Position numbers and translations under genes: made by a program. A stretch of 64,000 nt of DNA from Pseudoscleropodium purum (taxonomy: Eukaryota; Streptophyta; Bryopsida; Hypnales; Brachytheciaceae), in contig OZ017803.1 of assembly GCA_963969395.1 (NCBI GenBank), forward strand, positions 18,042,001-18,106,000, written 5' to 3'. A model generated the notes under the pieces. It was given only the letters and a program-made list of their open reading frames with translations. It did no database searches and had not been told where the DNA came from. This document shows, piece by piece, positions 1 to 12,766 of this stretch (position 1 is the first letter of the stretch; every line of letters starts with the position of its first letter).

Positions 1-1976
1 GGGCAAGCAAATAAGCAAAATGAGCAAAGTAGCAAGCATTCAAAGTTACTTTGTATCCAAGCCTTTCAAGACCAATTTCATGATATTATGACATAAATAT
101 GTGATATTACAAAGGACAAGAGTAAATGTCTCACCTTATAAATTTCTATACTATTACATTTTTTTCATAATCCCCTTTTTATATTAGAGGGTACCATAAT
201 GTAGAATGGTCCAAAATTGACCCTAGTATTCCTTCCTAATGTCACATCAAATTATAAAATATTGAATAAAACTTTATTCAATAGAAAATAGGAACTAAAA
301 GGGTTGGAAATTGAATTTACTATTTCAAGAATTTAATAGATGAAACTATGAAGTAAACATCTATAACTAAAGTATTCACTCATTTTTTCAATAAGAGTAG
401 TTCCATCATCTAGTCCACAATGGCAAGTTATATGATTATGCTTTGGCAATATAATAAGTTATTGTATTTTCAAGAATGAGTTTACAAAATTCAACATGAA
501 ATATTTTATAATTTTCCATTCTTTTGCCAAAAAAATGGCCATAATATTCTTAATCAAATGTACAAGAGGTTGTTTGCCCTTGTAATATGTAGGATGGACC
601 CCCTCATGTTGCAAGTATAGACTAGAGTTAAAGTTAACCTTTATGCTCTTAAATAATTCCAATAAGAAATACCTTCATTTGTTGAATCCAAAGGAAATTA
701 TCAATCAACTTATAAAGAATGTTATGGAAAATACACTAATAGGATATCCTACCTTTAATACAAAAAGGGCAATTTTGAACTACAAAGGTTTATTCATAAT
801 AATACAATGTTACAGCTCTATATTAATTAAATAATAATGTACAATACATTTAAATCCTAAAAGACCTAGTCCATTGCAAATGGATCAAACATCATGTTTG
901 AGCTAAATTTAGATTTTTAAATTATAGTCGAATTTCAACTTCATATTTTTAATACATAAATATATAATAGATTGTCTACTACTATAAAAAATTCAATTTG
1001 TTTTGTAAAAAATTATTATGGTTATAAATATTGTAGCAAAAGATGAAAATAAATTAGCAAATATAGATAAAAAAATCCAATTAATGTGGATTTTTTTAAG
1101 AATTGCAAGTATTAATGGCAATTGGTGTCAATTAAATATTTCATATTTTACACCCAAAATATCTTTATTAATGGCTTTTAAGTCAAATACCATTATTAAC
1201 CTAAATTTATCCTTTTATATGATTGACATATTAGATTTTGATACTTTCACTTGCAAAAGAACATATTTTCTATTGATATTGATTTTTTCAAAAAAATTTG
1301 ATAGAAAAATCAAATTACTGTCAATTAAAATTTCAAAAACATAATGTCAATTAAAGCATATAGTAGAATAATTTGAAATATTTACCAATATTCAAAGTTA
1401 GAATGATAAACATAATTTGTAATTGAAAATTTTTGAAAAAAAATTATAAAGTAGAAAATACAAATGAAAAATATACAATATAATTACAATGTAATTTTGA
1501 TTCTAATATATAGATCTTACAATTGCAATAATTCTTTCAATTAGTTTTGGAGTTTTCAAAATTTTCAAATGGAATAGCATTAGGAATAATCTGAGCCTTG
1601 TGGAGGGCCGTTAAGAATTCTGCTTTCGGCACCTCGCAGTGCAGTTACAGGAAAATTTAAAAAAATTAAAAATTTGAAAAAAAAATTATTGAAAAAGTAT
1701 GAAAACCTGATGTGGCGTTGACATGGCACAAGTAGTGCCACATTAGCAACTTTCATAAAATAAAATAAAAAACTACGGAATTCCTCTCTATTTGCACCAA
1801 AGTAGTTGTGGGCAGTTCCAAACTTGCGGCCTTTCTGAGGCCTAAAATTTTTTGTAATGAAACAAAACTTTTCAAGTTTCATTTTCTTAGTTTGAATTAA
1901 ACACCAAAAATGGATATTTTGAAGTTCAAGATTAACCAAGGTACATTCACTTTTGGGATGCATGGACCTTCAAGAA
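1..1976. other. A/T-rich intergenic DNA
   Basis: No gene seen. Short ORFs are A/T-biased chance frames. A slightly GC-richer patch at 1590-1960 has an unrecognised 127-codon minus-strand frame. Confidence 0.6.
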
Positions 1977-2494
1977 TTAATCCCTAAAAGACCATGTGGT
2001 CATTAAATGACTACTTAAAAATTCAGATTGGTTCCTACCAAGTTAATTTTCAATGGATCATTTTGGATATAAGTCGTGGACAAGTATAGCCTAGTTGGAA
2101 ACACAACTTTATTTTGGATTGAATTCCTAAATCAAAAGTTAATCTCCCCAATAATTATTGAGCAAAGAGGGCGGTTTTAGATAATATGTACAAAACTCTT
2201 CTTCTACCTATGAAATTTGGCAAGTATGAAAATTGATGACTTAGGATGCAACTAACAAAAAAACATAACCTTGTATAGAATAAACATCGATCTCATTGTA
2301 GGAATTAAAGTTTGCTAACAATGTTGGGTAGGATTAGAAAATAACTCTCATTTTTACTCCCCAATGCAATAATCTTACAATCCATGCAATCAAAGTTTCT
2401 GAAATTTTTTCCATTAACTTTTTGTTATTGCCCTAAAATATGGTAGTCTTTGACAACTTATACCTGGTATATGTCTGGGTCCTTTAGGGGTTAA
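1977..2494. mobile_element. TTAA-bounded MITE (short family), 518 bp
   Basis: Left end TTAATCCCTAAAAGACCA, right end TGGGTCCTTTAGGGGTTAA, imperfect inverse copies. Internal sequence resembles the elements at 31576-32390 and 50770-51348, for instance ATTTGGCAAGTA and the run before AATCTTACAATC. No coding sequence. Confidence 0.7.
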
Positions 2495-5400
2495 ATAAGT
2501 TCAAATATATCTGCTCATGCTTAAATAATAGAGAGTATATAGAACAATGAACCATTTCAGGTAAACAAAGTTTACTTGATGACTATCCAGACTTTAAGAA
2601 GAATATCAACACGAGCAATGAATTGGGCTATGGTCACAAACTTTCAATTCTTTGACTAATTGATATCAAACAAAAATGAATAAGATCTAAAAGGTGAAAA
2701 TTCAAATGTACAAAATAATCTCAGAGCCATGAAAATTGAAATAATAAAAACCAAAAGGTTTAAAAAAATATACATGCAAATCTATAAACAACTCAAGAAT
2801 TATAATTGGTCATAATTTTCTAAATTTTCTAAATAAGAGGCCTCTAAAGGGTCATAGCTAGACATGATAGATTGGTCAAGGATTGACCCTCTTCCTATAA
2901 TAGGCCAAGCAAGAGGAAGCATGGAGTCTATGCATATTATCATACTTGAACATACAAATAAATTGGGGTTGGTAACATGGGTCAATATAGGAGATGAGAT
3001 AATTGTCCTCAAAATGGTTTTAGTATCCTCTATCTTATATGGATTACAATCTTTGCAGGTGATGCAAGAGTTGAATAATGAGTGTAGTTTGAACAAAGTT
3101 AGGATAATTTTGCTAGTTTTTTTGCTAGCACTTTGATGTACTCTTTAGTATTGGCTTGTGTAGATGTCAAATTTGTACACAACCACTACTATAACTTGTT
3201 TATTACAGTAGGAAGCACATTTCAAGCTTTATTTATTGAATTGAGTGAAATTTTTATTCATTATAAAAAATAATTCAAGGATGTTGGCTACAAATAAAAT
3301 TGGCCATAATTAAAGTTTTATTTGTTTTACATATAGAATGTCAAGTCTTCTAATTCCAAAATCCAAGTATAATGTCTTTAATTTTAGTTTATAATTTTTG
3401 ACCTTGTCTCTATTCTATTTCTAGTTTAGTATACCAAAATTGTCTCTTTAAGGTTCTTTTCAATTTTTAAATCAAAGTTCATTGACCAATCAAAATTTTG
3501 TTTATAGTTCAAGTTAAGGCATCCCACCTAGATGGTTGAGGAAGTTGGTTATATGTATCAACTCAATTTTAAGGTTTGAATATATTTTTAAAACAAATAT
3601 AGTATTTTTTTTAAATTGGAGTTTAAAGTCAATCATCCTTTATAGATTTTTTGCATTCATTTTCATGGCTAGAATTTCTTAACTTAGTATAGATGTTGAA
3701 GACAAAAGTTTTTGATGAATGATTTTTAAGGAAACCATAGAAACAAAAATGTACTTATTCATTTGGGAATCTATTAATTTTTATTTGACTATCTCAATGA
3801 TATTACTAGTATACATTTCCATGCTAAAAGAATTGATTTCAAACTATAGTTTTATATTAAAGTTGTCCTAAAACAAATACAATTGCATTTTTATTAAGAC
3901 AAATTTAATTAACAAAAAACCATAACCAAGAACATGACCTGAAATGGTAAACCATGGTTGGAAATGGTTGTTGGTGTGACTTTATACTAGATTACTAGTG
4001 CAAACTTTAGCATTCTAGAATTAAAGGGGTAGAATTTGGTCCCTTGGCCTTAACCATCCTAAGCCATTAGAAAATTTGGTGGGGCTCCAAAAGCATGTTT
4101 CGGGCCTATTCTCTTGTAGTTGTTCCTCATAATGAAAGGAATGGTTCACTGTCAAAAAAAAAAATTCAACAAATTCAATAAAGAAAAATTTAATTCTTCA
4201 AATGCAAAAAAAAAGTTCAAAAAAAATTTGGAAATTTTGGACATGGTAGGGTCTCAACTACATCAAACTATTGCAATGTACTGTTCCTTACGTTCACAAA
4301 CTTAGATAACTCGCAAGCATTTGAAACCCCCTAAAATCTTCTAATGACTTAAAACATTCAATCAATAGGTGAATAATGGATGTTTTGAAATAAAAGAGCA
4401 TTTCATTCCATTAAATATTCATCGACAAAGCTTCAAAGAAAATGATGTAATATATCAATAAAAAGAAAATTGGATGCCCTATAGTGATATAAATTTATAG
4501 ATATTTTGATACAATGATTTCATGATATAGATATTTGACAAGGTTTGAATTACAAGTTTTAAAGTTTCAAAAGTATTCTTACTATCTTTAACCTCTAAGG
4601 GACCAAAAGTCCCCTTAAAGGATTGTTGAAGGTTCAAGTAGGTACCTATAATCTCAATTTTTGGTAAGATTTTGGAGACTTTTGTGTAGATAGAAAAACT
4701 CATTAGCTTTCTAGAAATATAATTTTTATTTCAATTGGTGCTTGGGAGCAAAAATTATACTACCTAAAGCTCAAAATAGAGGTTGCCAAGCAACAACTTT
4801 TTTTGGTAGAAACTCAAAATTAAAATTTTTAAATTTTAGGGTTATAAAAAATATTTTTGTCTATATGGAAAGCTTTGAATCATTTTATTTGAATTAATAT
4901 TGAGAAAATTGTAGAGAATCTTGTTTCTTAGGCAATCCAAGCATCTTCTCCAAAAAATAATTTAGAAGATTAATTTTTGAATTCAATTTTCACAATTTAA
5001 AAAAAAATCCACACAGTTTACTTTATTTCCTAGAACAATTTTACTAGCGCAATTGGTGTGTTTCAATTCCATTTTAGAGCTATTAAATTTTTTTTCTGTA
5101 TCGTATCTGATTTTACATAACAATCTTTTAGAGAATGAAAATCAATTTTTTTTTTCAAAAAAAATTCCTATATTATCAATGTATTACTTCAACACAATTT
5201 TTTTTAATTCATAATCTTTAGTGCAAAAATTTTAAGTTAAAAAAATTCAAAATAAAAAAATCTACTGACCAAAGGTACAAAAAGACTTGTTTTCTTTCTT
5301 GAAATGAAATTATTTTGTAATCTATGCAATTAAAATTTCTAACATTTCTAACATTTTTATACTTATTTAGTGCAAAATTCTATAGTTAGGTGTATAAAAA

Positions 5401-7060
5401 AAAAATTTAGAAAAAATTTTGCACCTTGCAATAGAAATGGAAGTTTTGAGTGTTTTTTGATCCAAAAAGGCCTTCAATTGGTTCTTTATGGGTTAAATTA
5501 ACCACTTACTTAAGAAAAAAAGGATTAATTCTAGTCCTTTTTATAAACTTGTTGATTCTACAACAAAGTCTAGAGGACCGTATTTGTCATATAGAATTAC
5601 TATATATTCTTTTGAATTTTGGAAGGATGTAATTCTATTGCTAAGTAGTTGTCAAAGCATTCTCATTGACCATATATGTGACATAGAAATACAACATATT
5701 TTTTTTAATTTTGGAAAGATGCAACTTTATTGCCAAGGTAGTTAGAACCAATTGTCATTGGACTCCTAGACCTCCTCCTTTGGTAGGTCCAAGCGCTCTT
5801 TATTGAGACTTGAGCTCTAGACCCCTCTTTGGTCAAACTCCAAACCTCTAATCCTTGCAAATTGGCTTTGCAAAGTTGGAGGGCCTGGACGTTGGCTTGG
5901 AAGGGGATTATTTGAAGGAAATAACAAAATTATGAGTGCCAAATTAAAAATGTTCAGTTACCATATTTGAATTATTGTGGTTATTCTACAAATCCACTAC
6001 CCATCCATCATTTCTAGAGCGTGGGGAGTAGGGATGATTGAATGGAAGGATTGAGTAGGGAGTGAAATTGGTGCCCCAATTTTATTATAGTTGATAGAGA
6101 CAATAGATGATTGTATTTTAGTATCAACATGGTGAAGAATTGCATCTTTGCAATGAAAAGCTCTTGTCCAACCTCTAGCTCCAATGCACCTGCTGCCTTC
6201 CCCTCCAATTGTTGAAGGTTTGGGTACCTAATAGAAATTGGCCCTTATAGCATTATTATTGTGGCATGGTGAGGGGCCTTGATACAACGGGAGAGAAGAT
6301 TGGGCTTCTTGACAACCTTTAATGTATCACAGGTAAGACCAAACTTTTGGCTGGCCTTGCAATAATCAATCCAAGCACACTAGAGTTGAGGGCCTTACCT
6401 ATTCTTAGCCACATTTACAAAGCAGAGAATCTCAATCTTTATTTCTTTGTCAATTTTAGATCTCTAATAAGAGGGTTGGAGGAAGAGAATGTAGTGAGAA
6501 TTTAAGGCATTTTAGTGCTCTTCAAGAATTACTAAGAGAGCCTTCTTACCATGTATTAAAAAATTCACTTGCTAGAAAGTGACCATCTTGAGCATGCCAA
6601 ATCATGGTGGCAATGCTCTTATTAGCCAAAAATGGGGCCAAAAATGATTAGCTTCAAGGATGGATATTGTATGTTGATGTTAGATTCATTAGGCCCCATA
6701 CAAAATCATTTTTTTTTCAATTGAATTTTTTATTCATTAACTCGATTTAGAAGTTTTGGAAGTTCATTTTACAGGGTTCCGAATATTTTGAGACCTTTAA
6801 CACAGTTCAAAATACTCCGTAACCTTCGATAGTACTCATAACTTTACTTCTAGAACTCAGGGCTTTAGGTTACCAATACTTGTGGCTTCACTGATACTTG
6901 GAGCTTCAACTTCAAATGTTTTTTTGAATTTTGATTATTTTGATTAATATTTTTTACACTGTTCAATTTATGCTATGTTGTAGTTTTTATGTTATTTCAT
7001 TAGATACCATTATATTTTGGATTATTTTCTTAACGAATCTGACCCCAGTGTAAAGTAGAT
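2495..7060. other. A/T-rich intergenic DNA
   Basis: No gene recognised. The stretch 2860-3140 (plus frame from MIDWSRIDPLPIIGQ) and the patch at 5750-6650 look less random than their surroundings and may be transposon relics. Degraded TTAA-element-like words occur near 4020 and 4840. Confidence 0.5.
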
Positions 7061-7809
7061 GCATTCTTTGTTTCTTGAAAGTCCTCCACCAGACACTTTT
7101 AGTGCTCCGCACTGCAGCTTTTCTGGGTCGACTCTGTTCTATCTGAACACAAAACCGAACTCATGCAACGGCGAAAGAACAACTTGCAAGAGCATCCCCG
7201 GCCGTTGCTCACATCATGACAGGATCCCCACGGAATCCCGGGATAGGGACGGAGCATCCCCAGGAACTGAACTGCTACAGTAGCGCGCCCCTGCCGCGTA
7301 CTTGCTGTTTCAGAACCTAACCAGAATATTCCGGCGACACAACCGCTGAATCTTCCCTTCAAGACAAGAGAGAATCTGTCCTTTTGCACGTGCATCCTCC
7401 ACGACTAGCAACCAAATCAAGCCAAAGCAACAAGATAAGTTGATACGAAATTATAAGTCTCACGCGTCACATCGCATCTGTCGTGATTTTCATGTCGTGG
7501 CTTTAATCTTATCATGAAGCATACCATTGCGGGGATACACTCAGGCAGTTTGTGGATTACTGTACTTACTTAACTTACGGTTTGTGGGATACCACAGTTT
7601 GTCCGTTAGTTCCAGAGTTCCCAACCGAGGAAGGCACGCTCGCACGCAGAACTGAGTGAGCGCGCGCGGCGGGGCGTTGGTGTTTGATTTTCACGTTGGC
7701 ATTGCCTTGAATTTGCTCCTGGGAACTCTGATTTCCTTTGGGTTATTGGAGGCTGGCTGATATATCCGTCGTGAGTGCAAGAGGGGAGTTTCTTTTGTTG
7801 CATTTGGGT
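7061..7809 (+). other. 5' flank / probable promoter and 5' UTR of the kelch gene
   Basis: This segment is GC-richer than the A/T-rich DNA upstream and has no convincing protein-coding signal. Overlapping short ORFs on both strands match nothing recognised. It probably holds the promoter and 5' UTR of the kelch gene, but I could not fix a TATA box or a transcription start. Confidence 0.4.
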
Positions 7810-10800
7810 ATGAAGGGTCTGGCGATGGAGGACGCGAGTAGTATGGGTTTTGAGATTCAGCGTCTGAAGCGGAGTGTGCGCACGGCGCAGCTGCTCACTC
7901 TTCTACTGGGGCTGTTGGTGTTGGTGCTGCTGATTGCGTTGGCGGCCGTGGGGGCGACTCAAGCCAAGAAGCTGAACGACCTCAAGCACAATAGCGGCGA
8001 TAACGATGTTTTCTTGTGGGGGAAATCGAGTGGGCGAGACCGCACGGGGGCTACTTATGCTGGGAGCTTGTTCAGGGGCAGTGGCTTCTGGGCGACCCGC
8101 GCCGTTCTGCCTGGTGATTACCCTGATTCTCCGTTTACTGCTTGATTGCTTCGTATTCTTGTATTCAATCCGCCGTCAATTTCCTTGGCCATTCTTGTTC
8201 TTGATTTGCTTATGTCTTCGCTTGTTGGGATTCCTGAATTGAGTATGTAGCTCTCGTAGAATGGAATGCTGCGTTGTGGTCATGGGAATTTTCTTAGGCC
8301 TGGCCACTCCGCCATCAAATTCCTTTGCCATTCTAGAAGTTTTTGTATCTTCGCTTGGTGGGATCCCTGAATTAGGTGTATAGCCCTTTGTGGATTGGAA
8401 TGCTGCGTTGTGGGCACGTGAAATTTATTTGGCTGGCTTGCTTAGGGTCGTAGCTTTTACCTGTATACCTTTTTCAGGGAATGAAATTGCGGATTTCTTT
8501 TCGTGACCGTATGTTTCAGGTTGGAGTTTTCGAGGTTTTCCTGGTGTAGTGTTTGTGTGCGGAAAGTTTTGTTTTTTTCCCGTTTTGACTATGATTGGGA
8601 CGGTCTTTTGAGCATGGATGTGTTTCAGGGCATCTTCCGCCAAATTGCACAAGCTTTGTTTTCTAGGGGAGGGTATTTTTTCTTTCAAGCATGGAAAGCT
8701 GTTTGGTTTAGGTTGCGTCACATTACGTCTGGAGTCGCTCAATACTTGGCCACCACTGGTTCTTTGCAAGGGAATTTGAGTTGCTTGTAGTGGTTCCTGT
8801 CATGATATGTTTTCGCTTGCCAAGATCAATTTGGCTCTACAAATTCATGCCGAATTCTTTAGCGAGTTTCGGTTGCCCTTCACAATGATATCTGTTCTTG
8901 TCCATGCCTGTGTCACTGCTGGTGGCTAGAGACGCAAGACATTTTGGCACGTCTTTTGAACTGAATTACGTTCTCGAGAAGTTTAGTATGCGCTTGACAG
9001 GAATCGTAATAGTCTGTTGATGGAAGTGGCAACCTTCGTTTGCAGTGGCTTTGACGGATCACTCCGCTGTCGGTGTCAACGATGTTGTGTTCATCTTTGG
9101 CGGAGCCAACCCAAACGGCACTGTTTTAAGTCAGGTGCTCAAGTACGACCCGACGCTGCACACGTATACCACCATGGCCCCCATGCCCTCCCCACGTTAT
9201 CGTATGGGTGCTACTCTTTTGGACAGTAAGTTCTATGACTTCGTGCTTCCTTGCAATGCTCTAATCCAATTCTTCTGCAAGTTAGTTTTGTACCTAGGTG
9301 CATGTGTATTTACAGCTTCAGAATAGAGCCTTTGAAAATAGATCCGAAAATAATTGAGTCTAAAGAAATGAAAAGAGCAAGTAATGTAAAGAATGGAAGA
9401 AATCAGCAGATTCTGTGTCTGACAACTCCGGTTCTTGCTCGCAATTTCTGTGAAGAGGATAGGCTGATGAACTGTGGAGCAAAATATTTGAACTCTGGTC
9501 AAGAGGATTTGAGATTCTCGATGATTTGCAAGACTGTTCGGTCTCATGTCTTTCATAGCTGAAGCTGCTGAAGGGATTTGAAAATTAGATTTTGTTCATG
9601 ATTGATTGGTTTGTTCAATCGTGGTATTGCAGACGGCAAGTCGGATACTATCTATATTGTCGGAGGAAGACGAGACTCATTAGAGAACACTACCTCTCCA
9701 TTGAACACCCTGTATATTTACAACATCCCTGCCAACACCTGGAGTAACGGCTCAGACGCCCCAATCGTTATGAGTGATACATGTGCTGGAAGTGTTGGAG
9801 GCAAAGTAAGTGCTCAGGAAAATGTTAAAATCTGGTTTCTACGTTCTACCCCCTCTGTGACCAAATGGCTTTGTGGCTTAAGAATGGGTGGATTGCAGAA
9901 TTTATCAGTCACTGAGAGCTTGTCTTGTTGTCTTGAACATTTTTTGTGGCAATCACAGGTGTACGCTATCGGTGGCTACGATGAAAACTACGGGATCCTT
10001 GCTGCAAATTATGTATATGATCCAGCAACAAAAGTGTGGACCAAACTGGCAGATATGCCATCACCGCGCGGTGACCTCATGTGTGTTAGCTTATTGGGAG
10101 AAGTGTATGCTCTCGGAGGTTTCTATGTAAGTAAATTGAGGGTTTCACCTCTTATTATATTGATCTTCTCAAATTGGAGAGTACGTTTAGCCCGTTTGTT
10201 GGGGCACTGATTCTTCTACTCGGAAGTTGATTATTGGATGGCTTGTTGACAACAGCAAGCAGTAGTTGTTGCATACGACTTCAATATATTCGCTTTGATA
10301 ATTTCGCTTTGCAAGCAGGATCCTGCCTTCAAAGCCAACTCATTTTCGGACAAGATGGAGTCGTTCAATCCAGCTAACGGAATGTGGACTACAAGACCTA
10401 ACTTGCTCACCCCCCGAGGAGATGCGGTAAGACTACTGTTCATCTCTTGCAAATCATCTGCCAGGCTTGTTTAACCGTATGATGGACGCTGACCATGAAT
10501 AGAAAAAAATTGCCTACTTGAGCAGGGTGCCACAGTGCTTCCGGGAAACAGGATCATGCTTGTTGGCGGAGAAGGACAATACGATAACAATGTAGATTAC
10601 AAGTATCCAAAGCATGTCAATGAGGTACTCTCTTCGGCCTACCGAATCTCTTTCCTGAGTGCAATACTTCATGTTGTAAGTTCTTTTGCATTTATGGAAG
10701 CATTTTGTTGCCGCTGCCAAATTGGTTTGCTGTCGACACCATATTGCCTAAATTTGCATGCACGGTGACTCTTGCAGATTTACTACGCGGATGACCTTAC

Positions 10801-11038
10801 GTGGGTTCAAAAGGCTTTCATTCCTACGGCGCGTTTCCGAACTGCTGCAGCAGCTGCAGGGGGGCTTGCTTATGTACTTGGGGGAGCGGATCTGTGCATC
10901 GGTTTCGTCAATGGTACACCATGTCCCTCGTTGAACCTAAATGAAGTCTTTCTGGATGTCGACCACCCACACATATACATCTACCTCAAGAACCAAGTAT
11001 ACAACGACTCGGAGCTGACCACTCTATACCCTCTCTAG
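7810..11038 (+). CDS. Membrane-anchored kelch-repeat protein (7 exons)
   Basis: Exons by splice sites and phase: 7810-8113, 9046-9225, 9633-9805, 9959-10126, 10319-10426, 10526-10624, 10778-11038 (stop). They sum to 1293 nt, i.e. 430 residues, in frame throughout. Residues 26-48 (TAQLLTLLLGLLVLVLLIAL onward) form one hydrophobic segment preceded by basic residues (LKRSVR), so a type II signal anchor with the repeats outside the cytosol is likely. The rest carries kelch blades: VFIFGG, IYIVGG, VYAIGG, VYALGG, IMLVGG and AYVLGG, with spaced Tyr/Trp such as VYDPATKVWTKLADMPSPR. This resembles plant galactose oxidase/kelch-superfamily proteins, but no catalytic oxidase motif was identified and the ligand is unknown. 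The start could instead be the in-frame ATG at 7825, which has a better Kozak context (GCGATGG). The exon 1 donor (8114, GTGATT) is the least certain junction. It is not obviously related to F-box kelch proteins, because no F-box is visible. Confidence 0.82.
8170..8434 (+). repeat. Diverged tandem duplication in kelch intron 1
   Basis: Two copies of a roughly 139-bp unit (8170-8308 and 8309-about 8434) lie in intron 1. They share CCGCC[GA]TCAA at the start, TCTTCGCTTG then GGGAT[TC]CCTGAATT in the middle, and GGAATGCTGCGTTGTGG near the end. Confidence 0.8.
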
Positions 11039-11688
11039 ATTCTCGGAGTCATGATGCAACGTTCCAATCTCCTGAATTTCGAACTTTTTTCCTTTTCCCC
11101 CAAGGCATTAAGCTGCTCCACTTCTGTAGATTTGTAGAGTTTTGGAATGCAATTAGACTGAAATCGTAGACTTTCTGCTGGACACCCTTGGAAAGTGCGG
11201 CAAGAGAAATCTGAACTAACTTGAAGTGCCTCTTACTGTCTCTTTTAATGAACATTTTGATGTGTTTGGGGAGATCCATACATCATTCAGTACGCAGTGG
11301 GCATAATCCATATTCCGTGGAGCATAAGGTAAAACACTTTTTTAACGTCCCTTACCAAGTTCTCCACGTATGAGGATGAACTGCAGGTTCTGCAAAAAGA
11401 ACTTCAAATTATACGGAGTACCAAACCTGTCCTGAAATGTATCCAAGATTCTATCTCAGAAGGAGACACAAGATTGATGTCATCCAATATCTTCATACGA
11501 TCTCCTTGCTTGAAGAAGTTGGAGACGCACGTTCTGCTTAATTTCATTGTCTATTGCAGTGGCTGTCATGTTCACTCAGCTGGATTGTGATTTGATTATG
11601 CATTAATTATTTAATTTGTGATAACCGAAGCTTACAGATAATTATTCACTGCTCCAGCATTTTCTAAATTTTTTTAATTTCATGATGC
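11039..11688 (+). other. 3' flank of the kelch gene
   Basis: Unique sequence holding the 3' UTR. No further gene seen. Confidence 0.5.
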
Positions 11689-12766
11689 TTAACCCCTAAA
11701 TGTCCACATCCCTCTCTAGAATTTTCGATTTGGGAAAAATTGTTAAAGTGCTATTTGGAAGAATATTTTGGAATTGTTATACAAATGAAAGTTGTAGATC
11801 ATGAGATTTAGATTCCATCTGTATGATTAGATTCACTACTTCTATCACTAGTTTTATTTTTAATGAATTTTGAAAGAGAAATTTCAGTATTCCTTCTAAA
11901 TTCAATTACAAGCAAAATATTATCATTTTTGAGTAAAATTTGTTGGAATGGATTTGAAATGAGGTTTTCTTTATATGATGATTTTTTGAAATTTTTGTAT
12001 TCTTTAAATCTATAACCTCATTTTTGCAAATTCAATTTTGAACTAAAGTCAATGCAATTTTTGGCTTTGCACACTTCCACATTTGTAATTTTAGAAAAAT
12101 ATGAACTCTAATAATACCAAATCCAACCATTAGAAAGGATAAGAACTTAATAAAGTATTTGAGCCATCCAAGCATCAATGAAAAAGGAAACAAATTTTCA
12201 ATTTGTTTGTTCATCGACAAATTGAACGCTAGAGTACTTCAAGTATGAAAAGAGAACATTAGCACTATATGCTATCCAATATCTAATTTGTGGAGATACT
12301 TTATCAAGTTCTTATTCTATCCAATGGTTGGATTTGGTGTTACTAGAATTCATATATTTCTAAAATTATAAATGTGGAAGTGTGCCAAGCCAAAAATTGC
12401 ATGTATTTTAGTTCAAAACTAAATTTGCAAAAAGAAAGTCATAGATTTAAAGAACACAAAAATTTCAAAAAATCACCATATCAAAAGAACCTCATTTCAA
12501 ATCCATTCCAACAAGTTTTACTCAAAAATGATAATATATTGCTTGTAATTGAATTTAGAAGGAATATTGAAATTTTCCTTTCAAAATTTATAAAAAAATA
12601 TTGGTGATAGCATTAGTAAACCTAACCATACAAATTGAATTTAAAATTCATAATCTACAACTTTGATTGGTATATCAATTTCAAAATATTCTTCAAAATA
12701 GCACTTTATAACAATTTTTCCCAAATCGTCCATTTTTCAAAAGAGATTTGAACCATTAGGGGTTAA
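11689..12766. mobile_element. Palindromic TTAA-bounded element, 1078 bp
   Basis: Left end TTAACCCCTAAATGTCC, right end CCATTAGGGGTTAA. Most of the element is an inverted repeat: the left arm (about 11700-12230) matches the reverse of the right arm (about 12290-12760), for example CAATGCAATTTTTGGCTTTG against CCAAGCCAAAAATTGCATG. It could form a very long hairpin. ORFs inside it are by-products. Confidence 0.82.

Noticed and set aside
1580..1963. 127-codon minus-strand frame
   Set aside because: No recognised motif; could be a transposon scrap, but evidence is insufficient.
2864..3136. 90-codon plus frame that looks somewhat protein-like
   Set aside because: I suspected a retrotransposon relic, but no reverse transcriptase, integrase or protease motif can be read.
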